From positions 9,647,001 through 9,711,000 of the forward strand of contig JAPTOF010000016.1 of assembly GCA_028554755.1 (NCBI GenBank): a stretch of 64,000 bases of DNA, written 5' to 3'. The DNA is from Cordia subcordata (Eukaryota > Streptophyta > Magnoliopsida > Boraginales > Cordiaceae). Below the pieces are notes generated by a model. That model saw nothing but the letters and a program-made list of their open reading frames with translations, was not told where the DNA came from and did not search any database. Every line of letters begins with the position of its first letter. Positions within the stretch are counted from its first letter, which is position 1. Shown here piece by piece: positions 44,737-57,586 of this stretch. Both the position numbers and the translations under genes were made by a program.

Positions 44737-47700
44737 TCAAGCATCCACCTTTGCTGCTGCAGATGCGTAACTTACACTGCTGTCTCTCATGCTTTTGCAC
44801 TGACTAGACTGCTCATAACGAACAAATCGTATCTTTATCTTCGTCGAGCAGTTCTTCCGCATCTAATTGCATGTAAAAATGATAACAGTTAGCAATCAAA
44901 TGTCCAATAACATAAAAAAAGAAAAACAAAATAACTGACCTTACACAGTCATAACTCTAGAAAAAGAAAGAACCAATAATCTAAAGACATATTTGACAGA
45001 GTGACATGTCTGAAGGCTTCACTTGAACAAAAGCTTTCAAGAGTGCCTAGCAATAGCCACCAAAAGAGAGAAGAAATCAGAGATTTACATGGAGAAAGAC
45101 ACTAATAGGATGGCGTCCACAAATGGTGTTATCTGTCTCCAACAGGTACTGCTTAAATGCATCTGGATCTCCAGTTTCTATTATTTCCATCCCCATTCTG
45201 TCCAAGGCCTCAATTGACTTGTATATGGGTCCATGTTTCTTATCATAGTGCATGTAGTTGAACCTAAAGACCAGTTTAGAAGCACAAAAGTCAGATTCAA
45301 CAGTAAATATGATTCTAGCATTACAAAATGAGTAAGTACAAAGGATTGATAAAATATTAGTCAAGATCACATGCCGTGAGCCCCAGTGACAAAAGTCTGA
45401 AGATACAGAAAAGAAATTATTTGGATCATCTACATATTTCGCGAGCAGCCTTCCGTACATGGCTTCATTTTCAGCATTAAGTGCACCAACCAAGATGGGT
45501 ACAATTTTGACAGCATACCTACATTTACAACAACAACGAGTTAGTCTCGTAAATTATGATATAAGCAAGGGACTCAACTTGCAAAAAGACATACCCATGA
45601 AACACTTTAGCAAGATATGGTAGGTGCATTTCCATGCTATGTTCAGCCTCGTCGACGTGAAGCTCCATCATCTCAAATTTACCAGTAGCTTTTAGCTCCT
45701 CAATTACTAGTGGAAAACCAAGCATTAATTTAAATGCATTTTTTTGACAGAGTATTCATCTATGCAAAACAGCATGTCTATTCATGGATGGGGTTAACAG
45801 TAAGAAGAGAGTACAGAAGATATTTAAGCTGCTACTCCTAATTCTCACTATCCCTACCCAAGAACATAGTCGAGCAAGATTAATAAACCTAGCACAATAT
45901 CACATCCTCAGAACTATCCACTCTGGAGCATCAAAACATATGCCTATATTCACAATATCACATCCTCAGAACTATCCGCTCCAGAGCATGAAAACATGCC
46001 AAAACAAACTCTGGTGGATATACATGTTCATTTTGTATAAATTAAAAGGTCTGACAGATAATAAGTTAGAAATTGAATATGTCCTAGTATTCCTTACAAC
46101 TTCTTTAAAAAGTTAGTCTTCTGCATGTTTCCTCTGAGTCATAGACCAACCCATGCAAAATTCTCCCATAAAGGAAAAGAAGGAAAGGAATTGTTAGTTA
46201 AGATATGACCAAACGAGACCTAAGACAAGGGAAACATAGGCACAGCATAAATTTAATGGCATCATAAAGAGGCCCCTAAAGATAGGATATTGTTTTTCTA
46301 AGCAGAAAAGTTATTAACTTTGTGATACACAGCATCTATGAGTATGATGCAGTATACTAGACAAGTATGTTCTTGAGACAATTGCCCATCAAAATACAAC
46401 AGATTCTTTTCAATCTAAAGACACAACATAAGATAGAGGAAGAAAATTCTAAAAGATGGATATGCTAATATCTCCTAGATTTCCCATAAAATCAATATGA
46501 TGATACCTTCAAGGTCAATAGATAGGTCGCCAATTGGTGTCTTGTAAACCGTGGCTCTAGAAAGTGCACATTTTGGAGTATAATAGTGGTGAGATGGACC
46601 AAGGAGAAAGACCCGAGAACTGCAAACCCAAAATCGTTGAGAGTTAAGGGCAAATAGTGCCACCTTCATCATTCTATGTATAAGGGCAATAAATTATAAG
46701 ATAAAAGAGGGTGTTTGGCTTTGCTTATTTAGGTGCTTATAAACACCTAGAAAAAAAACACCCTCTCACATCTTTTTTACTATTTGCTGCTTATAAGTAC
46801 CAAATAAGCAAAGCCAAACACCCTCAAAATATGATATCACCACATTAAGCAGCATTTCTATCTAAAACCAATAATAATTGATTCCAGTTTACAAAAATTT
46901 AATTAAAAATCACAGAAAAGTATGATGGAGAAAACACACATGTTTACTGGGTCTATGTTTGCAAATGCATATGCTGCTGCACAACCAGAATACGAGTAAC
47001 CTGCATGACTGATGGGTTCAACATTACCAGTTATGATAATGTCACAAGATGTCTTGTCAGTTATAGAAAGGAAAAGATGGTTGCCTGATCACTTACGGTG
47101 CAATTACACCCCGGACGTCAGAAGATTTGGGCAAACCAGATGATCTAAGCCACCCCTCAAGCTCTTCTTCTAACTTCTTTGCTGGAAATGAATATAGAGC
47201 AGTATTAACTTTACTCTCAAGCAAGAACGTTTTTCAGCAACAATACTGGAGTTGGTTCATTTTCCCTGTTCATTAGGCAAGCTACTACAATGTCTGTGTC
47301 CAGGTAAATCTTGCAACCTAACTATCAATGCCAGAGCACTCAAAATTTTGTCTACCTACACATTTCACATATCACTATCGAAAAGACAGAGACCACTCAA
47401 GATTACTTACTACTAGCATGAGTTTTATTGGAGTCAGAAACAAGTTCTGCAAGTCCTTTCTTTTTTTTTTTTTTTTGTGTGTGTGTTTTATTTTTTTATT
47501 TTTCTTTTTTTTGGGGGGTGGGGGGTGGGGGGGGGGGGAGCGTATTTCCTATTTAGAGCAACATACAGGAGAAACTCAAGCAACGGAAAACATGATTAAG
47601 AGATGGTCTGAATGGATAAGAATGTGTTAATACCATATAATATTTATCATGTTTCAGCTCTTACTTGACATAATAAAGACATCAGAAAAATGAATTTTGT

Positions 47701-48560
47701 AGCACATTCAGAAATTTCAAAGGCTAAAAGAAGGCGTATATGCTAATTTCTTCAATAGGTCCAGCAGATAGCGTAGTTTAGTTTCAAATTTTACTATTTT
47801 CAAAGCCTTCGATATGGATGCACATGGTAATTATACATATAAGTTCCTTCAAGGAAGGACTGCACAAACAACAAAATGAAAGGGTGAGAAAGACAATCCT
47901 CAACATTTATGATGAACAACACAGGTACATAACCATCCCAAATCCATTAGTTTACACTTTCATACTTTTCAAACCTCCAATTATGATTCTCCAACATCAA
48001 GTTAATCTCAAGAGCTTCTCCGAACATCACGGTGAACAAATATGGACACTCTCTAGCTAAATATTCCATCCGTCACAAGAAATTGCTGATTGCCACGTTG
48101 TCCTGAAGCCTCCACCATATCCAAAGTGAATTAAATTTAGAGTCAAAGAGAAACCATTGCCCTCTGTACTCTCCTTCACAGCCTCATTTCACTCATTCAG
48201 TCATTTGGCAAAAGAAAATTTCCAACTGTGTGCTAATTTTCAGGACCCGTTGAATTATTTCTTGATTTTCATATACAAAATGATAGTGAATTTTGCTTTT
48301 TCTAAAACATTCTTCCAGCTATACCTCAAGTATTCTCGATTTTTATCTACAAAATAATAGGGAATTTGTTACTTCTAAAACATTTTTCCAGCTACCAAAT
48401 TACAAAATAAAGTTAAATTCACTAATTAAATTGTCATTTATATAATACCCATAATTTTAATTATCATTATTAAATATCCTTAGAGCACCTGGCAGCATAA
48501 CCAAAATCACTCCAACCCTTTCCTGTAATTCACAAGTCCATGCACCGCGACTTCATATTA

Positions 48561-48644
<84 letters not shown>

Positions 48645-49050
48645 AATAAATAAAAAATAACAATAATAAATACCCATATATGGCAAAAACAAATATATAA
48701 AAGAAGATAATATCGTTAGACAGAAGACTTAACTAAAATTCGGAGTATACAAATTAGCCATAAACCACATAGAAAAGTGTCTTAAATATAAAATTTCATT
48801 AATTAAGACACTACTGAGCTATTCAAACATTTATTCTACTGATTAAAATAATAATTAAAAAAAAGAAAAAAAAAGAAGAAAGACTTGGGTTGAAGCTAGT
48901 TAGAGTGATCACTGATAGTATCAAACAAAAATTAGAGAAAATGAGGCAAAAATAAATTAAAAAAAAAAGCAGATAAAGATTGGGGATGAGTTACATACGG
49001 TTATCAGTGTACCATGAACCAGCGTGTGAAGCTCTCCTGATTTTCTCCAT
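44737..49050 (-). CDS. MEMO1: MEMO1 homologue, eight exons, 291 aa
   Basis: Exons in transcript order: 49050-48999, 47181-47097, 47008-46940, 46619-46507, 45706-45595, 45518-45375, 45263-45089, 44862-44737. They sum to 876 nt (291 codons plus stop) with consistent phases. The product starts [20 protein letters not shown] and contains [59 protein letters not shown] and [13 protein letters not shown]. This is the MEMO family (AMMECR1/MEMO/radical-SAM system protein B type). The human MEMO1 metal-site residues His49, His81 and Cys244 correspond to His47, His79 and Cys240 here, so metal binding is plausible. In animals MEMO1 links receptor signalling to cell motility and copper/iron redox; the plant role is not settled. 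Intron 6 is GC-AG. Introns carry a 119-bp foldback MITE, a 58-bp tandem repeat and long microsatellites. Confidence 0.95.
45894..46006. repeat. 58-bp tandem duplication in a MEMO1-like intron
   Basis: ACAATATCACATCCTCAGAA recurs at 45894 and 45952, followed by CTATCCxCTC...GGAGCAT in both units. Confidence 0.88.
46707..46825. mobile_element. 119-bp foldback MITE in a MEMO1-like intron
   Basis: Starts GAGGGTGTTTGGCTTTGCTT and ends AAGCAAAGCCAAACACCCTC, exact inverted complements extending about 35 bp. It lies between exons 46619 and 46940 and would fold into a strong hairpin in the pre-mRNA. The target duplication is unclear because the flanks are A-rich. Confidence 0.85.
47461..47540. repeat. 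poly-T / poly-G low-complexity tract in MEMO1-like intron 1
   Basis: Long T runs with GTGTGTG, then G runs of 6, 6 and 12 separated by single T at about 47513-47539. The G tract matches the G-quadruplex pattern on the plus strand, which is the template strand of the MEMO1-like gene. Confidence 0.85.
48560..48655. repeat. (AAT)n microsatellite in MEMO1-like intron 1
   Basis: About 25 uninterrupted AAT units followed by AAAT units. Confidence 0.95.
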
Positions 49051-50280
49051 AACTAAATGCTTTTGATCAACTACAAGAATCAATAACGGATAATTGGGTA
49101 GATAAAATTTATATAAATAGTTGCAGATAAATTTATAATAGAGGCAAAAGCTATGGATTATTATTATTTTCTGGGAAATTTTATATGTATAATGATATTA
49201 TATTTTATTTATAGAAAGATTCGTACGCAAAGTGCAGTGGAGAAGGGAGTGAGCATTTTTGTAGTCGCGGTGTTGGGGTTTTTATATGGTACGGTTCGGC
49301 TGCACTACTTCATCGTGCACCTTAACAACGCCTCATCGTCTACTCAGGGAGAATTAAAAAATATTAAAAAAAAGTAATATATAGAGAATTCTTTATTAGT
49401 CTAGCTATTTCTTTGTCATTCCAAAATTGAAAGAAACTGAATAGAAGAGAAATGATAGTTCATGAAAAGTTAGGAAGTAAACTTACAATGAGAGAAAATG
49501 TTATTCCTATCTCTTCAAGTTTTTCTTTTTCTCTTTTCTTTTGTGTATGTCTAAAATTAATGAATATTTATACTAACACGTTTTTCCCTATTCCAAATCT
49601 AACTCAACCTTGCCTTGATTCTACTGATTATTTCGTTTTATCCCCTGCCCTCTACGTTAAACCATAGACAATGATATCTTGGGTTCGAAATTCACTATTA
49701 TTTATTTAAAAATATTAAAATTATTCATGTTTAATACTCAAAAACAAATTTCATTTACATGTGAAATAGCATAGTAATATAATAAGTACACCAATATTTT
49801 CTTTATAAACTTAAAGTTTTACATAAAATACTAACTTTAGCACTAAAAATTCGAACTTAAATTATGACTCGTTGAGAAAATAATTTATAGAACTAATCAT
49901 TTGAGCTAGCTACTCCCTAAATCCATTATCACTAACACGATTCTCTTATTATGGGTGATAAAAATGTTTGTACTTCATCAATCAATCATGTGCTGTCGTG
50001 CAAGGCATCATTTTTGGATGATGAGGACAATTCTTTCAAAGTCTTGTTTTACTTGTTAGCCCTTCCGCCTTTCATAAAATATACCCCACACAACTTTTTC
50101 CAATCATCTCCTTGGTTTTGATCTAGCGGCGTCAATATGTATCATTGCAGGGTACATTTGTTGTCGATCATTATTTTCTTTACCAAGAAAAATAATGAAC
50201 GTATAATAATAAATGTGCTCGTTATTCTCGTTATGAGCAAATCTTTCTAAAAAAACAAACAAATCTTTAAGTCGTGCATC
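49051..50280. other. upstream region of the MEMO1-like gene
   Basis: Probable promoter and 5' UTR of the minus-strand gene. A 74-codon plus-strand frame (49153-49377) has a membrane-like stretch, but nothing else supports it as a gene. The remainder is AT-rich. Confidence 0.4.
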
Positions 50281-50283
50281 TTA

Positions 50284-51019
50284 TGTTGCGTTTGTTTGGA
50301 TCTTATTATAAAATACATATTTTATTTGACAACTTATGTGAAAAAGATTGTTTGTTATCAGCTTATTATAAGACACTTATAAAATACTTTTTATAAGATG
50401 TCTTATTTATAGTTATAAAAAATAAGTTAGGTTTAAGGTACTTATACCTTATCTTATATTTTATCAGTTAGAAAATAATTAAAAATAAAATTTTAAAAAT
50501 TAAAAATTAAAAATTAAAAAATAAAGAAAATTTAATAATTTGAAATTAAAATAAAAATTTCAAATTAAAAATAAAATGTTAAATATTAAAAATTAAAGAT
50601 TAAAAAATTAAAAATAAAGAAAATTAAAAAATTAAAAATAAAATATTAAATATTAAATATTAAAATTAAAAAATTAAAGATTAAAAATTAAAATAAAATT
50701 TTAAAATTAAAAAACTAAAAAAATAAAAAAATTAAAATGTTAAAAATTAAATATTAAAAATTAAAATTTCAAAAATTTAAAATTTTTAAAACAAAAATAA
50801 AAATTAATTAATATTTATATTTTATAATTTATTATTTAATTATAAAATTAAAATACTATGAGTCAAAATTAATAACATTATTATTAAAGTAACTTATAAC
50901 AACATTTCAATTAACAAATTACACAGTCTTATTGTATCAGACACTTATTTCTTATAAAACATTTATCAGATAAGATACTTATCAGATTTCAGATAAAACT
51001 ATTCCAAACAGACTATTAG
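50284..51019. mobile_element. AT-rich element with short inverted ends
   Basis: The left end has GCGTTTGTTTGGATCTTAT. The right end read in reverse complement has AGTCTGTTTGGAATAGTTTT. The interior is almost entirely permutations of ATTAAAAATTAAAA, then TTATCAGATAAGATACTTATC near the right end. A TTA on each side would suit a Harbinger-type MITE, but the match is loose. Confidence 0.45.
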
Positions 51020-54000
51020 GCGATTCCTCGTACTTCTCATATCTATTTAACGCTAAAATCTATCATGGTCAGATACTTAGATGGAATTTTCTGTAACTAT
51101 AAATGAGCATTTGCTGTTTTAAATTTGACATTAGAAAAATATATAGAAATACCTATACAAGTAACAACAGCATAAAGAAGAAGAATAAAGGTGATAAAAC
51201 TTCGACAAAAAGGAAGAAACCTTCTTCCTCCTTTATAAAACTGACCCACTGTTCCAAAAACAGCAAGCAAATACAAATAACAAGCAATCAAACAATACAG
51301 ACCATCTCTTGCCTAGAATAAGACCAATCCTGTTGTGTAACTCAATCTAACTTCTCTTTGACTGCAAACAAACTGAATTTAAATGAGAAATGCCTTCTCT
51401 TTCGACCAATCTTAGAATACAAAATTTCCAAAGTAAAAAATAATGAATGGCGAAGAACATCTTCGCACGTAAAGTTCCACAAGCCATCTACAAAAATCCA
51501 ACACTCGAAACACAGAGCTCCCTTCTCTTAAGCTCCAGAAAGAAGCAACCAAGCAAATGAAGACACAAACCACGAGACGATCTGCAAGACATCGAGAAGA
51601 CTGTGTTTAGTTATCAAGGTCTTTAAAGATAAAGATTGTCACAATATGAAAGATCTAAACACAAAGACTCAAACCAATTACCAATCTATATGCCAGTGCC
51701 ATACAATTGTGAAGGCCATGAGGAAGGGTGGTCACTAAACAAGGTAATCGACATTTATAATTCATCTCTCAGCTAAACTCACGACAACATCCTATCTAGG
51801 GTCTCAATTAAATAGATCTAAGAACATTCCGAGCATAATTAGTTTTTGGAACATATGAATAAGAAATTAAGAATATTAATCTCCAGGCAATTTTCAAGAC
51901 CCATGTACCATGCATAACTACAAAAGTCCATGCCATCTTAGGTAAAAACAGAGGCAAAATGGTAAGCATATGTTTATGTGTGTATGTGTGTATCTGAAAT
52001 GAAGTTCTCCATTAGAAAGTAAGCCAAAGGGAAGCCACAATAAAATGACATCAATTAATTATATACTGCTAACTCCAAACCACAGCATGATACTCCCACA
52101 GAAATTCTCTGACCTTATTGTATCTTGGTTATCTTTCAACAGTAGACTTTTACAACACGCATTGCAGCAATAGCAATCCAAAAATTGCTGGCCATAATGA
52201 ATACTTAAACATGGAACTCACACAAGGGGGGAGGAAAATTGATCCAAAAGAACCTCCAAAAGAAGAAACAGATTTTAAAGTGAGAAAACAGAAACCTCAA
52301 GATCTGCTACGAAAAAGATAAGAACAAATAGCAGAGCTCAATGACACGAAAAAATAACATAAAATGGTCAGATCCGGGAAGATCCCACATGACCACCACA
52401 AAATCAACCAGCAGATTGATTAGATTAAGTGTAGTTCAATTAGAGAAATGAAGACGGAATGAGAGAAAAAGATGGATGTGAATGAGGTGAGATGCTGCTG
52501 TTACTTCCAGAAGCAAGACACAGCCCCTAAAGCAATTTTTGAAGTATTCAAATCGTAAAACTACATGAATCAAAGTATCACTTTTCTAAATCACGATTTG
52601 TATTTTCCGCATTTGAAAAGTAGCTTTGAAATTATATGTTCACATAAATCTTGAAAATAGACTGACAAAAGGTACAGCTGGCATAGCACACCTTTCTTTG
52701 ACCAGTTACATTGAAAGTTGAAAAAATTATATCTCCAAGGATAAGATACAGTAGCTAATACTTAAGGGCAGTGTAGACTTGACAACTGAGAAACATTTAG
52801 GAAAGGGTGCTGTGCGCATTGAATTTGAGGTCCCAAGCATTGGGAACTCCTGTTAGATGCAACATCACCTTGCCCATTTTTTCATGGTCAAGCAAACATT
52901 ATAACTAAGTATTACTCAAAAGGCAAAGTTATGACATTGCAAGTAGCTAAATAGTGGTTCAGAGGCCAAAACCAGAAAGTACCTGAGATATGCATCTATT
53001 CCACAATGTACTTCTGGCCTACGTAAGAACTAATAAATAGATTTTCCCTTAAATCCTACTTACAAGACGCTTCTCGAAATAAGCCACATTGGGAGGACAG
53101 AAGTCCAAAGAAAAAGGAAGTTAGGAGAGAAAAGCTTCTCCCTAGACAACAAGGGAGCAAACTTAAACAATTTTCTGGTAAACTCAAATTCCCAGTAGCT
53201 TATGTTGGGCTGTATAAGTTTTTCACTTTGGTACCTAAAACCTGATTAGAGTTTTTATAACAGAAAATGATAAGAAAAATTTTACCTAGTCTTGTAAATC
53301 TAGAGAAGACTTGGGTTCATATATCCACCCATGCGGTACTTCGTTGTATGATCTATCTGTATAGATATCATCATCACAGGATAATGCCAAACTTTTGTGA
53401 TGCTTAAAGGCAATGCTGCATATTTTCTTTTGCTTTCTTTCTAATTGGACATGTGAAGGAAGATATTCGTTACTTAATGGTTACCTACTGGCAGGCGGTT
53501 ACATACAGAAGCAGAAAAGTGTTATTAACCAAAGAAATCATAGTTAAACTAGAGAGAAGTTGTGAATCATTTTGCTGCCTTGCATGGATACAAGTTCCAT
53601 AGAAAACTATGAACCAAATCACAAATATTAGAATTGCATTAAATATTTTAAATGCATCATAACTTCAAGTCTTGCAGCTTTGGCATTCTGGAAAACAGAA
53701 AACAGTTAAGAGTTGCTGTTACAAATAGAGGTGCTAAGAAATTTCACAGATAAGAAGTAAAGAGTTCCCACAAAAATTGTGCAAGAATTATAGCAGAAAT
53801 TGCTCTAACAACAGGATTAAGGATAAGACTGATCCTATATATCACAAACACCATATTTGCAACAATAAACTGCACAATAATTAACTCTGTGGTTCTTAAT
53901 AAGGACTTCCTTGCAGGACATGGAATGATTATTTGAAAGAGAAAATCAGAAATGTTATTGCAATGAGAGCTACAGAATCCATGTATGTTTAAAGAAAGAA

Positions 54001-54311
54001 CAAAAAGAAAACAAGAAAAATGAGAAGACAAATAAACAGAATCTGGAGGACTCATATTTAATGCTTGACTTTAAGATGCACACAACTCCCCCTCAGTGAT
54101 AAGAAGAAATACTTGAGCTTCTTCCTTGTCATCCCAAGTGCAGGGCCGTGGACGATACTTTTCAGCTTAATGCAATACCAAGAAGAGATGAAAGATAACA
54201 ATAATAATTTATCCAATTTATTGGTTTACCTATTGTAGGTCATATCCCATAGCCAAAAAGAAACCAAGCTGATGTTCTATGTCCCTAAGAAGTAACCATC
54301 CACCACGTAAC
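51020..54311. other. intergenic stretch downstream of the PHOX-like gene
   Basis: No coding exon I can support on either strand. The part next to 54312 is probably the 3' UTR of the PHOX-like gene. Short frames here have no family features. Confidence 0.5.
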
Positions 54312-56548
54312 TTAAAGATGCTCCAACATAGAATGAAGTTTGGGAGCTCGCCTACGGAACAATGGTTCAAGGCAAGCGGATGGAGCACCAGTCTGCCACT
54401 TATTGATGTCATACATTTCATTCCATGCTTGTATTATCTCATCAATTTTGAAACCTAGAGCCACAAGTAAAAGATATTCAGTAAATCTACATCCTAATAT
54501 CACAAGATAACTTAAATGAGTCAGTGATGTATATTAAAGTAGATGCTTTCAGTTCTACCTTCCATAGCAGTTTCATTGGAACAGTGGTTCTTTATCATAA
54601 CTGCTATATCTGTAGTAGATGCTCCAGCAAGCTCAAACTTTTCAACTGCAACCTCAACGCACTCTTCCCAAGTTGGTAAACCCAACTTAAACTCCACAAC
54701 AGAGCGCTCATAGAGAAGAGTACCCCATAAGAGGTTTATCTGAGCCCTCATTTTGGAAGCCTGCTCAGCAGCTTCATCAGCTGATACATCTTTGAACAGC
54801 CCATCCAATCCGAATTTCTGTAGTTCTGATTTATACTTTTCAGACTTTGAGAGCCCATTAAGACGCTGTTCCTCCATCTCTTCCCACAACTGCATCCCTT
54901 TTTCCATGCTATCCTCAGCTTTGTTATAGAGCTCCAAGACTTCTGATAATGGGCCAGTCTCTAAATCCACCTTGCTCGCAATTGCATAATACCAAGACAG
55001 TTTTGCTTGCTCAAATTGCTGCTGCCCGAGTGCAAGGAACCCTTCATAAAAGTCTGGTTTAACTTTTAGAGCTTCTTCATACTTCATTCCTGCTTTCACA
55101 TACTCCTTTTGTGCCCAGTCATACGCGTTCTTCACCCGAGCCAACGTTGCCTCTCGGGAAGCATCTTCCGGCAAAAACACACGCCTCCGTGCCCGGGACA
55201 TGTGAACATTTCCCCAGTTAAACAAGGCTAAAGCAGCCATCTCTTGGAACTTCTCAGCAGCAATGTCAAAAAGCTCTTGTGCATCTTCACTAGTAACAGT
55301 ATCTTCCATTGCTTCTGAGTACAATTTCATGCCTATCTCATGAAGATCCAAGTATGAATCACATTCAAACCCAACATGATTCTTAAAAATCGTCGCAAAC
55401 TGGACAATCCAGTTTTCAACACAAATTGGCCCTTTCTCCAGTTCCTTGCCTTCTCCTGCACTCCCATTCTCTGACATAGTATTTGGTTTACTATAGCTTT
55501 TGCGCAATTCGTCTTCATTGCCCACTTCCTCATAAATTGGTTCCCTATTAGGATTAACTTCTGCAATGTAGAGTCTCAAGAAACCCTGAGGATCACCTGA
55601 TGCTTCAGCCAACCTCAGCTCCTCATTTGTGGTGATTGTGACCAAGTCACCTTCTTGATCTTTGTACTTGATAAGCACACCCTTTAGACTCGGATACCGA
55701 TCAATTACTATGTCGCGCACCAACCGAATACTGCTGTTAACTGGTAACTGTGCCCATCTTATATCTTCCCCCAGAACTAATTTAACTGTCTTTGTGACTA
55801 CTTTCTCTTCTTTAACACTTCTCTTGTCCTCCACAACCACCTTATCTTCAACCTTCTTCTCCTCTGCTTCCTCAACCTTCTTTCGCTCAGCTTCCTCAGC
55901 TTTCTTCCTACCAAATTTATTGGTCTTCTTCTTTTTTGTCTTTCCCTTTACCACCTTGCTATCAGCTGAAGAATATGTGGGTTCGATAGAATCAGGCAGC
56001 AAAACAATATCTTTATCTTCTATATTCAACCCCTTCTCCTCAATTGCCTTTTTCACCCTTTCTGCAATCTCCAATGCAGTCAAATTATTCGGTTCTATAC
56101 TCAACACATTGTTGACATCCCTCAAAGCGAAATCAAGCCTATTCAAAGCCTCATAACATCTGGCCCTCTTCAACAAAGCCTTGCTATACTTGGGAGCGAC
56201 TTCTAGTGCTAAATTGCATTCATGTATCGCTCTTGGATACTCACCAAGACCCATTTGCATATAGCAAGCAGCCATATTACTACGCAAATAAGCAACATCA
56301 ATATGGTTTCTTGGCAGCAACTTTATAGCCTTTTCATATATAAGCATAGCGCCCTCGTGGTCACGCTTTTGAAACAATTTGTTACCTTCTTCCTTTAATT
56401 CTTGAGACATATTAATGAAGACAGCAGTGTCTTCATCAAATGCTTTAGAAGTCTTTTCTGTTCCTTTACCACTATTACTACGCTTCAAATTTCCATCGCT
56501 CGATTTCGAGCCTACTTGACTTTTCTTCTTCCCAGTAGGCTTTCCCAT
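54312..56548 (-). CDS. TPR and PB1 domain protein, PHOX/CLMP1 family, 710 aa
   Basis: Exon 1 is 56548-54559 and exon 2 is 54454-54312 (2,133 nt). The ATG at 56548 was chosen because [11 protein letters not shown] is the usual family start; an in-frame ATG lies 42 nt upstream. Residues about 46-160 form TPR repeats ([40 protein letters not shown]). Residues 200-250 are Lys/Glu-rich. Residues 252-332 are a PB1 domain ([16 protein letters not shown], with the acidic OPCA motif [12 protein letters not shown]). The C-terminal half has [14 protein letters not shown] and [20 protein letters not shown], and the second exon gives [20 protein letters not shown] and [15 protein letters not shown]. Arabidopsis relatives are PHOX1-4; CLMP1/PHOX2 acts in chloroplast positioning and mitochondrial distribution. 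The exact orthologue is uncertain. The reading frame is intact. Confidence 0.93.
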
Positions 56549-56759
56549 TTCTCCCAATAATCCAATTAATTCTGAAGAATAATAGCCCAATCAAACTTCA
56601 AAATTAATCCTCTATTAATTAGAGAACACACTTCACAACTTCACACTATAGAAAATTTCTTTCTTTATTAATATATTTTTTTTCCAGCAACAAGAACCTG
56701 AAAACAAAGTAAAAACAACTAAACCCATCTCAGGATTTCATCCAACTATTAAAAAAATA

Positions 56760-56804
<45 letters not shown>

Positions 56805-57370
56805 CATCTTGAAATTTGCAGCCTATAAATAATAAATTAAAATGGAAACTTTCTTGATAATAAATTAAAATGGAAACTTTCTTGATATATTTAAAAAATC
56901 TGAAATAAACGAATTGTGACTAAACACAACACAAAAATTGGAAAAAAAAAAAAAAACAATTAACATTCAATATGGAAAGAAACTGCAACACAGAAAAAAT
57001 AAACAAACAAAATTCAAACTTTAGTATCTGAAATTAACTTTTCTTTCTATTTAAAGTAGAAAAGGCAAAAGGAAATGAAATTCACTTCACACATATATGT
57101 ACATATACAGAACCAAGGAAATAAATCACTTCAAAAATTTAAACAACTAAAAGAATTTTTGAAACCCCAGAAGCCACCTCTCAAAAAAAAATACAAAAAG
57201 AAAAAAGAAACTCGAATGAATAACCATAAACGAAAAAAATTAAAAAGAAAATCAATTTACCTCCAATAAACGTGAAAATTAAATAATCAGAAAGGATATT
57301 TTCTTCTGTCTGTATGATTAGAAGGGTTTGGTGAGAAATTAAAGCAAATGATAACAGCCGATTTGCAGCT
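56549..57370 (-). promoter_or_regulatory. 5' leader and promoter region of the PHOX-like gene
   Basis: AT-rich, with an (AAT)n microsatellite at 56760-56803 and a 28-bp tandem duplication (ATAAATTAAAATGGAAACTT) at 56829-56885. No coding exon is seen. The transcription start cannot be fixed from sequence. Confidence 0.4.
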
Positions 57371-57561
57371 TATTAAGGATGCTTATTTATTGTATTTGCA
57401 TGGAAAAGAAAAGAGGAAAAGAAAATTAATGTTTTCCCTTTTTTTTTTTTTTTAAGGGTTGGAAAAATGGACAAGTCAACTCAAACACCGGTCCCCTGTC
57501 CAATTGCCGTTTATGGCGCGTCGTTCACATGCAATGTGATGTTGAACTCACGTGAAACTTA

Positions 57562-57586
57562 AAACTCTCGTGTCACTGTTACGAGA
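57562..57586. other. short perfect hairpin
   Basis: ACTCTCGT and ACGAGAGT flank a 9-base loop in the region upstream of the PHOX-like gene. Role unknown. Confidence 0.5.

Noticed and set aside
49153..49377. Small membrane-like protein divergent from the MEMO1-like gene
   Set aside because: 74 codons, one hydrophobic stretch, no recognised motif; sits in the expected promoter and leader of the MEMO1-like gene.
53744..54055. 103-codon minus-strand frame with hydrophobic segments downstream of the PHOX-like gene
   Set aside because: No family features and no splice connection to the upstream exon; likely 3' flanking sequence.
55662..56156. 164-codon plus-strand frame
   Set aside because: Antisense shadow of the TPR-PB1 exon; Ser/Phe/Leu-rich as expected from the complement of a Lys/Glu-rich region.
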